A stretch of 64,000 nt of DNA from Zhenpiania hominis (GCF_014333425.1 NZ_JACRYT010000001.1:248001-312000), one strand, 5' to 3'; positions 1 to 8,804 are shown, counted from the first letter of the stretch. Notes: generated by a model from the letters alone, not told the origin. Numbers and translations are program-made.

Positions 1-110
1 AGGCCGCAATCCGGGCCGAGGACATGGAGAAGGGCATTTTTACCACCGTCAGCCAGTTACCCAGGCAGGAGCCACGCAAGGCAACCGTATCGGCCAGTGC
101 CGCAGTTTAA
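1..110 (+). CDS. C-terminal end of an unidentified mobile-element gene
   Basis: Reading frame 3 is open from the window edge to a TAA at 108-110 and ends in the residues ATVSASAV. Only about 35 codons are visible, beginning AAIRAEDMEKG. The tail is hydrophilic and I do not recognise a family. It lies 26 bases before tnpV with the same orientation, so it probably belongs to the same mobile element, but the function cannot be told from this fragment. Confidence 0.4.
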   Translation, partial: AAIRAEDMEKGIFTTVSQLPRQEPRKATVSASAAV

Positions 111-136
111 CCATCACAGTGCAAAGGAGGACGAAC

Positions 137-493
137 ATGAACAAATTGACTTACACCCGCTGCGGGGATTACTACATCCCCGACCTGAAACTTTCCGAGC
201 AGCCGGAGGTCCCCATTGGCAAGTATGGCCGTATGCGGCAACGCTACCTGAAGGAACACTGGCCCGGCCTTTACAGCAGCTTGATTTTGAGCGAAAAGCT
301 GTACCCGCACCTGTTGGAGATTGACCGGGCGGCGCGTGAACGGATGGATGCCATGCTGCCACGCATGATGGAGGCGGCGGGCGTTACCGAGGAACTGAAA
401 GCCCGTGACCCCATGCGCTGGGTGGAGCTGATGAACACGCTGAAAGCGCAGGCGGAGGAAATAATCTATTACGAACTAATTTTAGAAAGTTGA
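137..493 (+). CDS. tnpV: TnpV family transposon protein
   Basis: This 118-residue protein starts MNKLTYTRCGDYYIPDL and continues with GKYGRMRQRYLKEH and LKAQAEEIIYYELI, which I recognise as the TnpV family carried by Tn4451/Tn4453-type mobilisable elements and many clostridial integrative elements. TnpV has no proven catalytic role; it accompanies large serine recombinases. I chose the ATG at 137 because AAAGGAGG lies 7 bases upstream, whereas an in-frame start 18 bases earlier has no such site. It is intact and of usual length. It marks the left part of the window as mobile-element DNA. The recombinase it normally accompanies is not visible here. Confidence 0.85.
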   Translation: MNKLTYTRCGDYYIPDLKLSEQPEVPIGKYGRMRQRYLKEHWPGLYSSLILSEKLYPHLLEIDRAARERMDAMLPRMMEAAGVTEELKARDPMRWVELMNTLKAQAEEIIYYELILES

Positions 494-508
494 ATAACTA
501 AAAATGCG

Positions 509-562
509 AAAAAATTGACGTAACCAATGAAATTATAGTCTGTTTGGTTACGTCAATTTTTT
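509..562 (+). terminator. Long perfect inverted repeat, probable terminator of tnpV
   Basis: Two 19-base arms (509-527 and 544-562) match perfectly around a 16-base loop. The right arm ends in TTTTTT and the left begins with AAAAAA, so it can stop transcription in either direction. It sits 16 bases after the tnpV stop and just before the tetR promoter. Such a long perfect arm could also be an element end, but no matching copy is seen elsewhere in the window. Confidence 0.75.
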
Positions 563-590
563 ATCGAAACACGAAATCTATGTGGCCCTC

Positions 591-660
591 TTGACAACTT
601 TGATTTCTTTGATATAATTAAAACAGCGTTTTTAATACAATGTTTTTGAAACGATGTTTT
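591..660 (+). promoter_or_regulatory. Promoter and likely autoregulatory operators of the first TetR gene
   Basis: TTGACA (591-596), a 16-base spacer and TATAAT (613-618) form a strong sigma-A promoter. Just downstream lie two similar half-symmetric boxes, AAAACAGCGTTTT (619-631) and GAAACGATGTTTT (648-660), each of the form AAAC-N3-GTTT. Their place between start of transcription and the tetR ribosome site suggests binding by the TetR product itself. The motif differs from the GTTAG-N6-CTAAC dyad used by the downstream operon. Confidence 0.7.
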
Positions 661-680
661 AAAAGAAAGGTAGGCAATCA

Positions 681-1298
681 ATGGCAAGCAGAATCGAAGA
701 ATTTGATGAGAAGATTCTTGCCTGCGCGAAAGAAGAATTTTTAGAAAAAGGCTATACAGATGCCTCGATCCGGACGATTGCTCAAAACGCCGGTGTCAGT
801 ACCAGCACAATATATACGCGGTATTCGGATAAAGAGGGATTATTCCGATTTCTTGTTGAACCAGCAGCTAACGGCCTGAAAGAGCTGCTAAGGCAATCAT
901 TAAGCAGCTTTTCTTCTTTGACGGAGCGCGAGCAAAACGAAAAATTTATGGAGTATTCAGACCGTGGCTTTGAACTTGTGATTGCATATATCTATGAATA
1001 TTTTTCTGAATTTAAGTTGCTGATTACCGGAGCGCCGGGGAATTATTATCAGGAATTTTTGGAAGGTTTAGTGGAACTGGATACGGATTGTACAAAGAAA
1101 TTTTTGATTCGGGTTGGAAGTAAAGCTATGTCGGAAGGGCGAATTACAGATGGATTCTTACACGTTGTTTCCAGTGCTTTTTACTCTGGCATATTTGAAG
1201 TGGTAATTCACGACATGCCGATGGAAGAAGCAAAGAAGTATATCAATGAGCTACGCGCTTTTTATGGGAATGGCTGGAAAGAATATTATCGAAAATAG
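681..1298 (+). CDS. TetR/AcrR family transcriptional regulator (cassette 1)
   Basis: A 205-residue regulator with the usual N-terminal helix-turn-helix (ASIRTIAQNAGVSTSTIYTRY, about residues 29-50) followed by an all-helical ligand-binding part. The start is the ATG preceded by AAAGAAAGGT. It resembles the cassette 2 regulator at 20618-21226 in the recognition region (IYTRY then K-D/E-x-LF), so the two are probably paralogues. It lies upstream of, and in line with, a Cys-rich KTR gene and the first transport cassette, with a terminator in between. Its own promoter carries candidate operators. The ligand is unknown; a compound handled by the neighbouring transporters is a reasonable inference. 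Confidence 0.9.
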   Translation: MASRIEEFDEKILACAKEEFLEKGYTDASIRTIAQNAGVSTSTIYTRYSDKEGLFRFLVEPAANGLKELLRQSLSSFSSLTEREQNEKFMEYSDRGFELVIAYIYEYFSEFKLLITGAPGNYYQEFLEGLVELDTDCTKKFLIRVGSKAMSEGRITDGFLHVVSSAFYSGIFEVVIHDMPMEEAKKYINELRAFYGNGWKEYYRK

Positions 1299-1317
1299 GA
1301 AAGAAGGTGCGAAGGAA

Positions 1318-1530
1318 ATGCAGAAAACAGAAGGTTTTTGTGTGGACGAAAGTGGATGGATACACTGCCCTTTTTGTAAATGCAGAACACGGACAAAGAT
1401 ACGGGCAGATACTTCATTGAGGAACTTTCCAATATTTTGTCCCAAATGCAAGCAGGAATGTTTGATAGATGTTGACAATATGAAAATACGATTATCAGTA
1501 GTGCCAGACGCTAAGACGCAGAGCCGATAA
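1318..1530 (+). CDS. Cysteine-rich KTR domain protein
   Basis: A 70-residue protein starting MQKTEGFCVDESGWIHCPFC. Two CxxC knuckles (CPFC and CPKC) bracket a KTR-like segment (CRTRTKIRADT), and the end is PDAKTQSR. This is the small Cys_rich_KTR family found in Tn916-like and other conjugative elements, probably a zinc ribbon; no activity is established. The ATG at 1318 has GAAGGTGCGAAGGA ahead of it and starts 19 bases after the tetR stop, so the two are likely co-transcribed. An in-frame earlier start inside tetR is not needed. The stop codon is part of the terminator stem that follows. Confidence 0.85.
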   Translation: MQKTEGFCVDESGWIHCPFCKCRTRTKIRADTSLRNFPIFCPKCKQECLIDVDNMKIRLSVVPDAKTQSR

Positions 1531-1565
1531 TTTGTTTGTGTAAATCACATGACAGATTATCGGCT
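1522..1565 (+). terminator. Terminator closing the TetR-KTR transcript
   Basis: AGCCGATAAT (1522-1531) pairs with ATTATCGGCT (1556-1565) around a 24-base loop and is followed by TATTCTTTT. The KTR stop codon lies in the left arm. The transport operon downstream must therefore have its own promoter, for which I see only weak candidates overlapping this stem (TGACAG near 1550 and TAAATT near 1574). Confidence 0.6.
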
Positions 1566-1581
1566 TATTCTTTTAAATTAG

Positions 1582-1599
1582 AGTTAGCTCTTTCTAACC
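1582..1599 (+). promoter_or_regulatory. Shared dyad AGTTAG-N6-CTAACC before cassette 1
   Basis: AGTTAG (1582-1587), spacer CTCTTT, CTAACC (1594-1599). It abuts the ribosome site AAAGGAGG (1600-1607) of the first ABC gene. The same dyad with the same 6-base spacer precedes four other operons in the window, so it is likely an operator, or an RNA hairpin at the 5' end of the message. Arms are 5 to 6 bp. Confidence 0.75.
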
Positions 1600-1614
1600 A
1601 AAGGAGGGATTTAT

Positions 1615-3363
1615 ATGAATCAGTCGCAGGGCGGAAATCCATTTGGCAGGCTTGTAGAGTTTGCCAGACCGCATAAGACTGGCTACATCGTTTCTGTTGT
1701 TCTTGCTGTATTGGGAGTTGCCTTTGGTATCGTTCCCTATTTTGCAACAGCCAGAATGACGATTGAGTTACTCTCCGGAAATCGGGATTTATCATTTTAC
1801 ATGGTATGGTGTTTGATTTCCGGCGGCTGCTTTGTCTTAAAAGCAATATTAATGGGAATATCCACGAGGGCATCCCATGAAGCAACCTTTGAAGTGCTGT
1901 CGGAGGCAAGGCGGAAAATTGCTTCAAAACTTACTAGAGTGCCTATGGGCTATATTCTCAATACTCCGTCCGGGCAGCTAAAAAATGGCATGGTGGAACG
2001 CATTGAACAGTTAGAGGTTCCCCTTGCTCATGTAATCCCGGAAATGACTTCCAATCTTCTTGTACCAATCGCAATCATCATTTACCTGTTCATTCTGGAC
2101 TGGAGAATGGCGTTAGTATCGCTGATTACGATTCCGGTTGGAATGATGTGCTACATGGGAATGATGAAAGAATATCCCAAGAAGTATGGGGAAGTTGTAA
2201 AAGCCGGAAATCACATGAGCGCAACAACGGTAGAATATATCAACGGTATTGAAGTCATTAAAGCATTTAACCAAGCAGATAATTCCTATCAGAAATTTAC
2301 AGATGCCGTCCATGCAAATGCAGACCTAATCTTAGACTGGATGAAAGATACACAAAAGTATTCAGCGGTTATGATGAGTGTATGGCCTGCGGCACTGATT
2401 AGTGTACTTCCCGTTGGATGTCTGTTTTACATGAATGGTTCCCTGTCAGCCGCAACCTTTATTACGGTAACTGTCCTGTCATTGGGAATTGCAGGCCCGC
2501 TTGTAGCCGCAATGTTCTTTACCGATGATATTGCAAAAATAGGCACTGTAATGGGTGAGATTGACGGTATATTAAACCAGCCGGAGCTTATCCGGCCAGA
2601 GGAAAAATGCGATTTGCAAAATCTTGATATTTCTCTGGAAAATGTCCATTTTGCATACGAGGAAAAAGAGGTATTGAAAGGAATTGATCTGACAATTCCA
2701 CAGGGAAAAATCACAGCTTTTGTAGGGCCGTCCGGCAGCGGAAAATCAACGATTGCAAAATTGATTGCGTCTTTTTGGGATGTGACCGGTGGCCTGATTA
2801 CAATTGGTGATAGAAGCATAAAAGAAATTTCTACCGACCAACTGAACGATTTGATTTCCTATGTATCGCAGGACAATTATCTGTTTAACGATACGGTGCG
2901 TAACAATATCCGTATGGGCAAGCCGGAGGCAAGCGATTCCGAAGTGGAACAGATTGCAAAGGCTTCCGGCTGCCATGAGTTTATTATGAATCTTGAACAT
3001 GGATATGAAACCGTGGTTGGCGGTGCCGGAGGGCATTTGTCAGGGGGAGAACGCCAGAGAATTGCGATTGCCAGAGCTATGCTGAAAAACGCCCCGATTG
3101 TAATTCTTGATGAAGCAACTTCCTATACTGACCCGGAAAATGAAGCGGTAATACAGGAAGCCATCAGCCGACTAACAAAGGGCAAAACATTGATTGTAAT
3201 TGCTCACCGCCTGTCAACAATAACGGACTCAGACCAGATTGTTGTTGTGAAGGATGGAATGATTCAGGCAAAGGGAACGCATGAGGAATTGTTAAAAGAG
3301 TGCAGTCTTTATCATACGATGTGGACGACTCACATGGACGCAAAGGAGGTGAAAACAGCATGA
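1615..3363 (+). CDS. ABC transporter, fused membrane and ATPase domains, first of a pair (cassette 1)
   Basis: A 582-residue exporter-fold half-transporter. Residues 1 to about 310 hold six membrane helices; the ATPase follows with Walker A GPSGSGKST, signature LSGGERQRI, Walker B IVILDEATS and the switch histidine in IVIAHRLST. It starts at the ATG after AAAGGAGGGATTTAT. The next gene begins inside its stop (ATGA), as expected for a heterodimer. Together with an ECF S-T-A set and a DtxR regulator the pair resembles YbtP/YbtQ and IrtA/IrtB, exporter-shaped proteins that import metal-siderophores, rather than a drug exporter. That assignment is inferred from context; multidrug export is the alternative. 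Confidence 0.9.
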   Translation: MNQSQGGNPFGRLVEFARPHKTGYIVSVVLAVLGVAFGIVPYFATARMTIELLSGNRDLSFYMVWCLISGGCFVLKAILMGISTRASHEATFEVLSEARRKIASKLTRVPMGYILNTPSGQLKNGMVERIEQLEVPLAHVIPEMTSNLLVPIAIIIYLFILDWRMALVSLITIPVGMMCYMGMMKEYPKKYGEVVKAGNHMSATTVEYINGIEVIKAFNQADNSYQKFTDAVHANADLILDWMKDTQKYSAVMMSVWPAALISVLPVGCLFYMNGSLSAATFITVTVLSLGIAGPLVAAMFFTDDIAKIGTVMGEIDGILNQPELIRPEEKCDLQNLDISLENVHFAYEEKEVLKGIDLTIPQGKITAFVGPSGSGKSTIAKLIASFWDVTGGLITIGDRSIKEISTDQLNDLISYVSQDNYLFNDTVRNNIRMGKPEASDSEVEQIAKASGCHEFIMNLEHGYETVVGGAGGHLSGGERQRIAIARAMLKNAPIVILDEATSYTDPENEAVIQEAISRLTKGKTLIVIAHRLSTITDSDQIVVVKDGMIQAKGTHEELLKECSLYHTMWTTHMDAKEVKTA

Positions 3364-5108
3364 TACGTTCTTTTCGTAAATTTTTTGAATTTGCAGGTCG
3401 TCAGAGCCGGAATTGGTATTTGGGTCTCTTTTATGAAATCATACGCTGCATTTTAGAAGCTCTGCAATTTGCCGCTCTTCTGGTAGTTTTGGATGGATTG
3501 GTTCGTGACAATATTACAGCACAGACCGCGCTTCTTGCCTTTGGCATTATGTTAGTCAGTGTGATCGGCACCATTATTTTCTGGTATCTGGCGCATGGCA
3601 AAGAAGGCGAAGGCAGCTACCGGATGTGTGAGGACAAGAGGATTCAAATTGGCAACCGCATGAAATATATGCCAATGGGTTATTTCAACAGCCATAGTCT
3701 TGGCAACCTCACATCCGTTTCAACAGCGACCATGAGTGACCTTGAAAGTATGTCCTTTGCTATCATCGTGCGGACTTTGGTTGGTGTAATCCACGCCAGT
3801 ATCTTTTCTATTGCCATGTGCTACTTTAGCTGGAAGATTAGTTTGATCTTTTTGGCTGGCGTTATTTTGTTCATGGTAATTAACACAATGCTCCTGCGCT
3901 GCTCCAAAAGATTATCTCCAAAACGGTTAGAGGCACAAACAGAATTTATGGACGCCGTATTGGAATATATACAGGGAATGGGCGTTGTGCGGGCGTTCCA
4001 CATGGCAAAGCAGTCCAACACTACGCTGGAAAAATCCATTGATGAAACACAGAAGAAGAACCAGCTTATTGAAAGGCAGAGGATTCCCTATATAGCTGCC
4101 GAGCAGGTTGTCCTTCGGATTGCCAGTGCCGCCGCTGCTTTCTGCTCTATCGCTCTTTTTATAAACGGCACGCTGGAATTAACATATTGTCTGATAATCT
4201 TAGTATCGGCGTTCATGGTATATAGCCAGTTGGAAAGCGCGGGAGAAATGTTCTTTATGCTTTCAATGATCGACGCTTCTATTGATCGTGTGGAGGAAAT
4301 CAACCAAAGTCCTCAGATTGACATTGACGGCAAAGAGCAGACCCCAGACCGACTGGATATTGAAATGCAGGATGTGAGTTTTTCCTACGGGGATAAAAAA
4401 GTGATCGACCATGTATCGCTTACCATCCCACAAGGAACCACAACGGCGATAGTCGGTCCGTCGGGTTCCGGAAAAACAACACTGGTAAATCTAATCGCAC
4501 GCTTTTGGGATGTTGATAGCGGAAGTGTCCGTATCGGTGGCATTGATGTCAAAGATTACAAGCTGGACAGCCTAATGAAAAATATCAGCATGGTATTCCA
4601 GAATGTGTATCTGTTCCCGGACACGATTGAGAACAATATCAAATTCGGTTCCCCTAACGCCACCCATGAAGATGTCGTGAAGGCAGCAAAAGCAGCAAGG
4701 TGCCATGACTTCATCTCAGCATTGCCGGAGGGGTACCAGACGGTGATCGGGGAAAGTGGCGCAACTATTTCCGGCGGCGAAAAGCAGAGGATTTCTATTG
4801 CAAGAGCAATTATGAAAGACGCTCCTATCATTATTCTGGACGAAGCCACGGCAAATGTCGATCCTGAAAATGAGGCGGAGCTTCAGAGAGCGATTGAAGC
4901 ATTGACACGGGGAAAGACAATCATTATGATTGCCCATCGTTTAAAAACCGTAAAGAATGCGGATCAAATCATTGTTATCGACCATGGTAAAATCTCTCAG
5001 CAAGGTACGCATGATGAGCTTATCAAACAAGCAGGCATTTATGCGGATTTTGTTGGCATGAGAGAAAAAGCTATCGGTTGGAAAATCAAGGCGAACAGCC
5101 TTGCATAA
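3360..5108 (+). CDS. ABC transporter, fused membrane and ATPase domains, second of a pair (cassette 1)
   Basis: A 582-residue partner of the preceding ABC protein. It has a six-helix membrane domain, then GPSGSGKTT, ISGGEKQRI, IIILDEATA and IMIAHRLKT. The chosen ATG overlaps the upstream stop codon (ATGA) with GGAGGTG about 10 bases before; an upstream in-frame start inside the previous gene was discarded. Its closest relative in this window is the gene at 14224-15957, with the same phrases LDEATANVDPENE and IMIAHRLKTV. Both ATPase sites look complete, so the heterodimer should hydrolyse ATP at both. Confidence 0.9.
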   Translation: MIRSFRKFFEFAGRQSRNWYLGLFYEIIRCILEALQFAALLVVLDGLVRDNITAQTALLAFGIMLVSVIGTIIFWYLAHGKEGEGSYRMCEDKRIQIGNRMKYMPMGYFNSHSLGNLTSVSTATMSDLESMSFAIIVRTLVGVIHASIFSIAMCYFSWKISLIFLAGVILFMVINTMLLRCSKRLSPKRLEAQTEFMDAVLEYIQGMGVVRAFHMAKQSNTTLEKSIDETQKKNQLIERQRIPYIAAEQVVLRIASAAAAFCSIALFINGTLELTYCLIILVSAFMVYSQLESAGEMFFMLSMIDASIDRVEEINQSPQIDIDGKEQTPDRLDIEMQDVSFSYGDKKVIDHVSLTIPQGTTTAIVGPSGSGKTTLVNLIARFWDVDSGSVRIGGIDVKDYKLDSLMKNISMVFQNVYLFPDTIENNIKFGSPNATHEDVVKAAKAARCHDFISALPEGYQTVIGESGATISGGEKQRISIARAIMKDAPIIILDEATANVDPENEAELQRAIEALTRGKTIIMIAHRLKTVKNADQIIVIDHGKISQQGTHDELIKQAGIYADFVGMREKAIGWKIKANSLA

Positions 5109-5126
5109 AAGAAAGGAGTCCCTACA

Positions 5127-5714
5127 ATGGACAAGAAAAAATTGAATGCGAAAGACTTTATCAACATCGGTATTTTTACTGTCATCTACTTTGTGATGTT
5201 CTTTATCACGGGTATGCTGGGTTACATCCCTATCTTTGCAGTTATTATTCCATTAGTACTGGGAATACTGGGCGGCATCCCGTTCATGCTGTTTCTGACA
5301 AAGACTGGGAAATTCGGTGCGGCAACCATTATGGGTACGCTGGTCAGCGTCCTCTGTTTTCTGATGGGACAAAGCTGGATTTCGATTCCGTTTGGAATCG
5401 TATTCGGTTTCCTGGCTGATTTGATCTTTAAGGCTGGCGAATATAAAAGTTGGAAATATACTGTACTGGGATATTGCGTGTTTACCGAATGGGTGATCGG
5501 CTCCATGCTGCCTATGTGGATTATGAGAGATACTTTCTTTGAGGCGTACAGAAGCAGCGGAGGAACAGATGAATACATTAGTACCTTGATGAGTCTTACT
5601 GCAAATTGGATGCTTCCAGTAGTCATTGTTTTAGGCATCGTTGGCGGAGTGATCGGCGCTTATTTAGGCAAGGCAATTTTGAAGAAGCATTTTGTAAAGG
5701 CGGGCATTGTCTAA
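5127..5714 (+). CDS. MptD-family ECF transporter S component (cassette 1)
   Basis: A 195-residue protein of about five to six membrane helices starting MDKKKLNAKDFINIGIFTVI, typical of the MptD/TIGR02185 family of putative ECF substrate-binding subunits. The S component gives an ECF transporter its specificity, so this gene decides what the cassette takes up; the substrate of this family is not established. GAAAGGAG lies 9 bases before the ATG. The C-terminal LGKAILKKHFVKAGIV is nearly identical to the end of the cassette 3 S component (25868-26452) and similar to cassette 2. Its stop overlaps the next start (TAATG), implying translational coupling with the T component. Confidence 0.85.
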   Translation: MDKKKLNAKDFINIGIFTVIYFVMFFITGMLGYIPIFAVIIPLVLGILGGIPFMLFLTKTGKFGAATIMGTLVSVLCFLMGQSWISIPFGIVFGFLADLIFKAGEYKSWKYTVLGYCVFTEWVIGSMLPMWIMRDTFFEAYRSSGGTDEYISTLMSLTANWMLPVVIVLGIVGGVIGAYLGKAILKKHFVKAGIV

Positions 5715-6457
5715 TGAAACCAGAATTACTACTGTCAGTCGATTCGGAGCGACGTTTCTGGCTTGACCCAAGAACAAAGCTATATATGCTGGTAATATTC
5801 AGTATTGTAATGATTGACGGAAAAACGGACGGTATTAGTTTCTGGCTAAAGCCGGTTCTGGCATTAGTACCCTTTTTTCTCCTGCTTTCGGGCAGGAGGA
5901 AAAAGGCTGCCATTATTTATCTGATTGTTTTTATTGTTTCATGGACGGTAAACATATTTCTTGTTCCGTATATGGGACTGATAGGGACAATTATTATATC
6001 GCTGCTGGCTCAATTTGGAACAAGATGGTTTCCCAGCGCCATGATGGGCTACTATCTTCTTTCTACCACAAAGGTTAGTGAATTTGTCCTTGCCATGCAA
6101 CGTATGCATATACCAGAAGCACTTATTATTCCATTTTCTGTTATGTTCCGGTTCTTCCCTACAATTTCCGAAGAAGCGGAATCTATTGGAAACGCTATGC
6201 GTATGAGAGGAATTACGGGGAAAAATTTTTTTAAGAATCCACAAGCAGTATTAGAATATCGAATTGTCCCCCTTATGATGTCCGTAGTAACAATAGGAAA
6301 TGACTTGTCTGCGGCAGCTTTGACAAGGGGATTAGGAAACGGCAAAAAGCGTACAAGCATTTGCAGGATTGGTTTCCGTTGGAAAGATTTTGCGCTTATG
6401 CTCATTGTTACTGCCGCCCTGTTGGTGTTCCTGCTTTTTTCAGGAGGGCTGAAATGA
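5714..6457 (+). CDS. ECF transporter T component (cassette 1)
   Basis: A 247-residue membrane protein (CbiQ/EcfT family) that couples the S component to the ATPases. It begins MKPELLLSVDSERRFWLDPRTKL and carries the cytoplasmic coupling motifs AMRMRGI and AALTRGL, the x-x-R-G signatures that contact the ATPases. The start overlaps the S-component stop by one base. A longer reading from 5606 in the same frame lies inside the S gene and was rejected. It ends in an ATGA overlap with the ATPase gene, so S, T and A are one translational unit. Confidence 0.9.
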   Translation: MKPELLLSVDSERRFWLDPRTKLYMLVIFSIVMIDGKTDGISFWLKPVLALVPFFLLLSGRRKKAAIIYLIVFIVSWTVNIFLVPYMGLIGTIIISLLAQFGTRWFPSAMMGYYLLSTTKVSEFVLAMQRMHIPEALIIPFSVMFRFFPTISEEAESIGNAMRMRGITGKNFFKNPQAVLEYRIVPLMMSVVTIGNDLSAAALTRGLGNGKKRTSICRIGFRWKDFALMLIVTAALLVFLLFSGGLK

Positions 6458-7953
6458 TAGAGTTTAAGGATGTGTCCTTTCAATATGAGCAAGGCAGTTC
6501 CAAAGGAAAAATCGAAAATATAAATTTGACAATCCATGACGGCGAGGTTGTTTTGATCTGCGGAGAATCCGGCTGCGGAAAGACAACACTTACCCGTTTA
6601 ATAAATGGGCTTATCCCGCATTATTACGAGGGGACGCTTACCGGTCAGACGATTGTGGAAGGGATAGATGTAAAAAATGTATCTCTGTATGCATTGTCCG
6701 GCGTTGTTGGCTCCGTCTTTCAGAATCCAAGAACACAGTTTTTTACGGTGGATACCACCAGCGAAATTGCGTTTGGATGCGAGAATTTGGCAATCAGTGC
6801 AGATGAAATCAATTTGCGGATAGAAAAAACGGCAGGCGCATTAAAAATTGAAGATTTATTGAATCGGAGCCTGTTTGCACTATCCGGCGGCGAAAAACAG
6901 AAAATTGCCTGTGCGTCCGTTTCCGCAATGGAGCCCGATATATTTGTACTGGACGAGCCATCTTCCAATTTAGATATTAAATCAATCAGAGAATTAAAAA
7001 ATGTATTGCGGGAATGGAAAACACAAGGGAAAACGATTGTGATTGCGGAACACCGCCTGTATTACCTGATGGATATTGCAGACCGCGTTTTGTATATGCA
7101 GGACGGACAAATAAAAGAAAACCTTTCCATCTCTGACTTCAAAAAGAAATCTACGGATGAATTGCACACGCTGGGTCTTAGAGCTTTACAATCCGAAGAT
7201 TTTAGCAAAATGCAAAGCGTAGTGTGTGCGACAAAGCAACTATATATCAGGGACTTTGAAGCCTCTTATAAAAATGCTTCCGATGGGAGAAAGAAAAAGC
7301 GAAAGGTGCTGGATATATCAGAGTTGATGATACCGCAAGGTGCGGTGGTTGGTGTAATCGGAAACAATGGAGCCGGGAAAACTACTTTTGCTTACAATCT
7401 ATGCGGATTGCTCCGAACCGCAAAAGGCTACATGAGCATGAATGGAAAAACTTATATGCAAAACCAAAGACTCAAGACCTGTTATATGGTTATGCAGGAT
7501 GTAAACCACCAGCTTTTTACGGAAAGCGTAATGGATGAAATTTTGCTTGGTCTGGATAATTCGGATGTGGGAAAAGCGACATCTGAGGCAGAATGTATTA
7601 TGGAAAGCCTACATATTTCAGAATTTAGAAATGCCCATCCAATGTCATTGTCTGGAGGTCAGAAGCAACGGGTAGCTATTGCCAGCGCGATTGCGTCCAA
7701 TAAGCAGGTTATTATCTTTGACGAGCCTACAAGCGGGTTGGATTATCGGCACATGAAAAAAGTAGCAGGAAATTTGAGGGAATTAAGTTCACTGGGGAAA
7801 ACACTGTTTATCGTTACTCATGACCCTGAACTGATCGCGGAGTGCTGCAATTACTTTATCTTTATTGAGAACGGAAAAGTGTTATGGAGTGACGGCTGGA
7901 ACAGAATAAGCCGAGAACGGTTGCAAAGGTTCTTTGCCTTTGAAGGTGATTAA
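6454..7953 (+). CDS. ECF transporter double ATPase (A1-A2 fusion, cassette 1)
   Basis: A 499-residue protein with two ABC ATPase domains. Domain 1 has CGESGCGKTT, LSGGEKQKIA and FVLDEPSS; domain 2, from about residue 275, has IGNNGAGKTT, LSGGQKQRVA and IIFDEPTS. It supplies both ATPases of an ECF module in one chain. The ATG at 6454 overlaps the T stop and has CAGGAGG upstream. The phrase LINGLIPHYYEG and the overall layout match the cassette 3 homologue at 27205-28677. It is followed with no gap by a DtxR-type regulator. Confidence 0.9.
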   Translation: MIEFKDVSFQYEQGSSKGKIENINLTIHDGEVVLICGESGCGKTTLTRLINGLIPHYYEGTLTGQTIVEGIDVKNVSLYALSGVVGSVFQNPRTQFFTVDTTSEIAFGCENLAISADEINLRIEKTAGALKIEDLLNRSLFALSGGEKQKIACASVSAMEPDIFVLDEPSSNLDIKSIRELKNVLREWKTQGKTIVIAEHRLYYLMDIADRVLYMQDGQIKENLSISDFKKKSTDELHTLGLRALQSEDFSKMQSVVCATKQLYIRDFEASYKNASDGRKKKRKVLDISELMIPQGAVVGVIGNNGAGKTTFAYNLCGLLRTAKGYMSMNGKTYMQNQRLKTCYMVMQDVNHQLFTESVMDEILLGLDNSDVGKATSEAECIMESLHISEFRNAHPMSLSGGQKQRVAIASAIASNKQVIIFDEPTSGLDYRHMKKVAGNLRELSSLGKTLFIVTHDPELIAECCNYFIFIENGKVLWSDGWNRISRERLQRFFAFEGD

Positions 7954-7954
7954 A

Positions 7955-8326
7955 ATGAAACTTCATGCGTCCGGGGAGGACTACCTGGAAACCATCCTTG
8001 TTCTCCAAAAGGAACTCGGTATGGTGCGCTCCGTAGATGTGGCCCGGCACATGGAGGTGTCAAAGCCCAGCGTGTGCCATGCAGTGGCTACCTTGCGGGA
8101 CGGCGGCTTTCTCACAATGGACGAAGATCACTTTCTCCATCTGACCGATGTGGGCCGCGAGGTTGCCGAAAAAATCTATGAGCGCCATTGTTTCTTTACC
8201 GAGCAGCTTATCGCCGCAGGCGTTGACCCCAAAATTGCGGAGGCCGACGCCTGCCGGATTGAACACATTATCAGCGATGAGAGCTTTTCGCGGCTGAAAG
8301 AGGCAGCCGCACAAGAGCAAGAATAA
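7955..8326 (+). CDS. DtxR/MntR family metal-dependent regulator
   Basis: A 123-residue protein of the DtxR family, containing the winged helix (DVARHMEVSKPSVCHAVATL, about residues 28-47) and the metal/dimer domain but no SH3 tail. Possible metal ligands are D9, E12, H78, C100, E103 and H104. The CRIEH pentad matches the Cys-x-x-Glu-His of iron-sensing DtxR/IdeR rather than the Glu-x-x-Glu-His of manganese-sensing MntR. The ATG at 7955 lies one base after the ATPase stop, so it is the last gene of the cassette 1 operon. It suggests that the cassette responds to iron or another divalent metal. Base composition is richer in G and C than the genes before it, so it may have joined the operon later. 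Confidence 0.85.
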   Translation: MKLHASGEDYLETILVLQKELGMVRSVDVARHMEVSKPSVCHAVATLRDGGFLTMDEDHFLHLTDVGREVAEKIYERHCFFTEQLIAAGVDPKIAEADACRIEHIISDESFSRLKEAAAQEQE

Positions 8327-8804
8327 ACCGAATAAGACAAGCTATCCTGCCCCGCTAAACGGGGAAAGAAAAAAACCGTTGCAGGGCAGGTAGCTTCGTG
8401 CGCCCATAATGGATTTTCAGGGTACTGCGGCGGTTTTGAGTAACATCAAGGCCGCCGTTCCTTATGCCCTCGACAAAGGAGTGACGCCTATACGCTGACA
8501 CGGCGGCTTTAGGAGAGAGCCGCCATGAAGCACACTGACCGCCGACAAATTCAGACGATATTTGCACTATCGTCAAAAAAAGCCCGGCCACCAAACAGGC
8601 CCCGTCTGGCAGCCAGTGCGAAAATTGTCACAATGTAACTGAATACCGTATTTTTTGCGCTCGAATAGCTTTCTGCTGTCCGGGCGTTTTTTCATACCTG
8701 TGGGGCCGGAACATCGGGCCAACATGGCCCGAACCCTGTCCCCGGTGCCGTTCCCCGCCGCCCCGTTCAGATTTTCCCGCAAAAATCTGAACGGAGGAAA
8801 GGCC
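8327..8804. other. Non-coding remnant of a mobilisation region
   Basis: No intact gene is seen. The stretch is G+C-rich, unlike the transport genes before it, and leads into a chimeric relaxase fragment. It holds a small CCCCG/CGGGG hairpin (8350-8364) and, at its end, a strong inverted repeat (8763-8794). It probably derives from the DNA upstream of a mob gene in a clostridial integrative element; whether an origin of transfer survives cannot be told. Confidence 0.4.
8763..8794. repeat. Perfect 13-base inverted repeat before the relaxase remnant
   Basis: CCGTTCAGATTTT (8763-8775) and its exact complement (8782-8794) flank a 6-base loop. It lies directly before a ribosome site and the ATG at 8805. 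It could be a hairpin that hides the ribosome site, or an element-derived terminator or transfer site. Confidence 0.6.

Noticed and set aside
8350..8364. CCCCG/CGGGG hairpin as terminator of cassette 1
   Set aside because: Followed by an A-run, not a T-run, on the plus strand; no support as a terminator.
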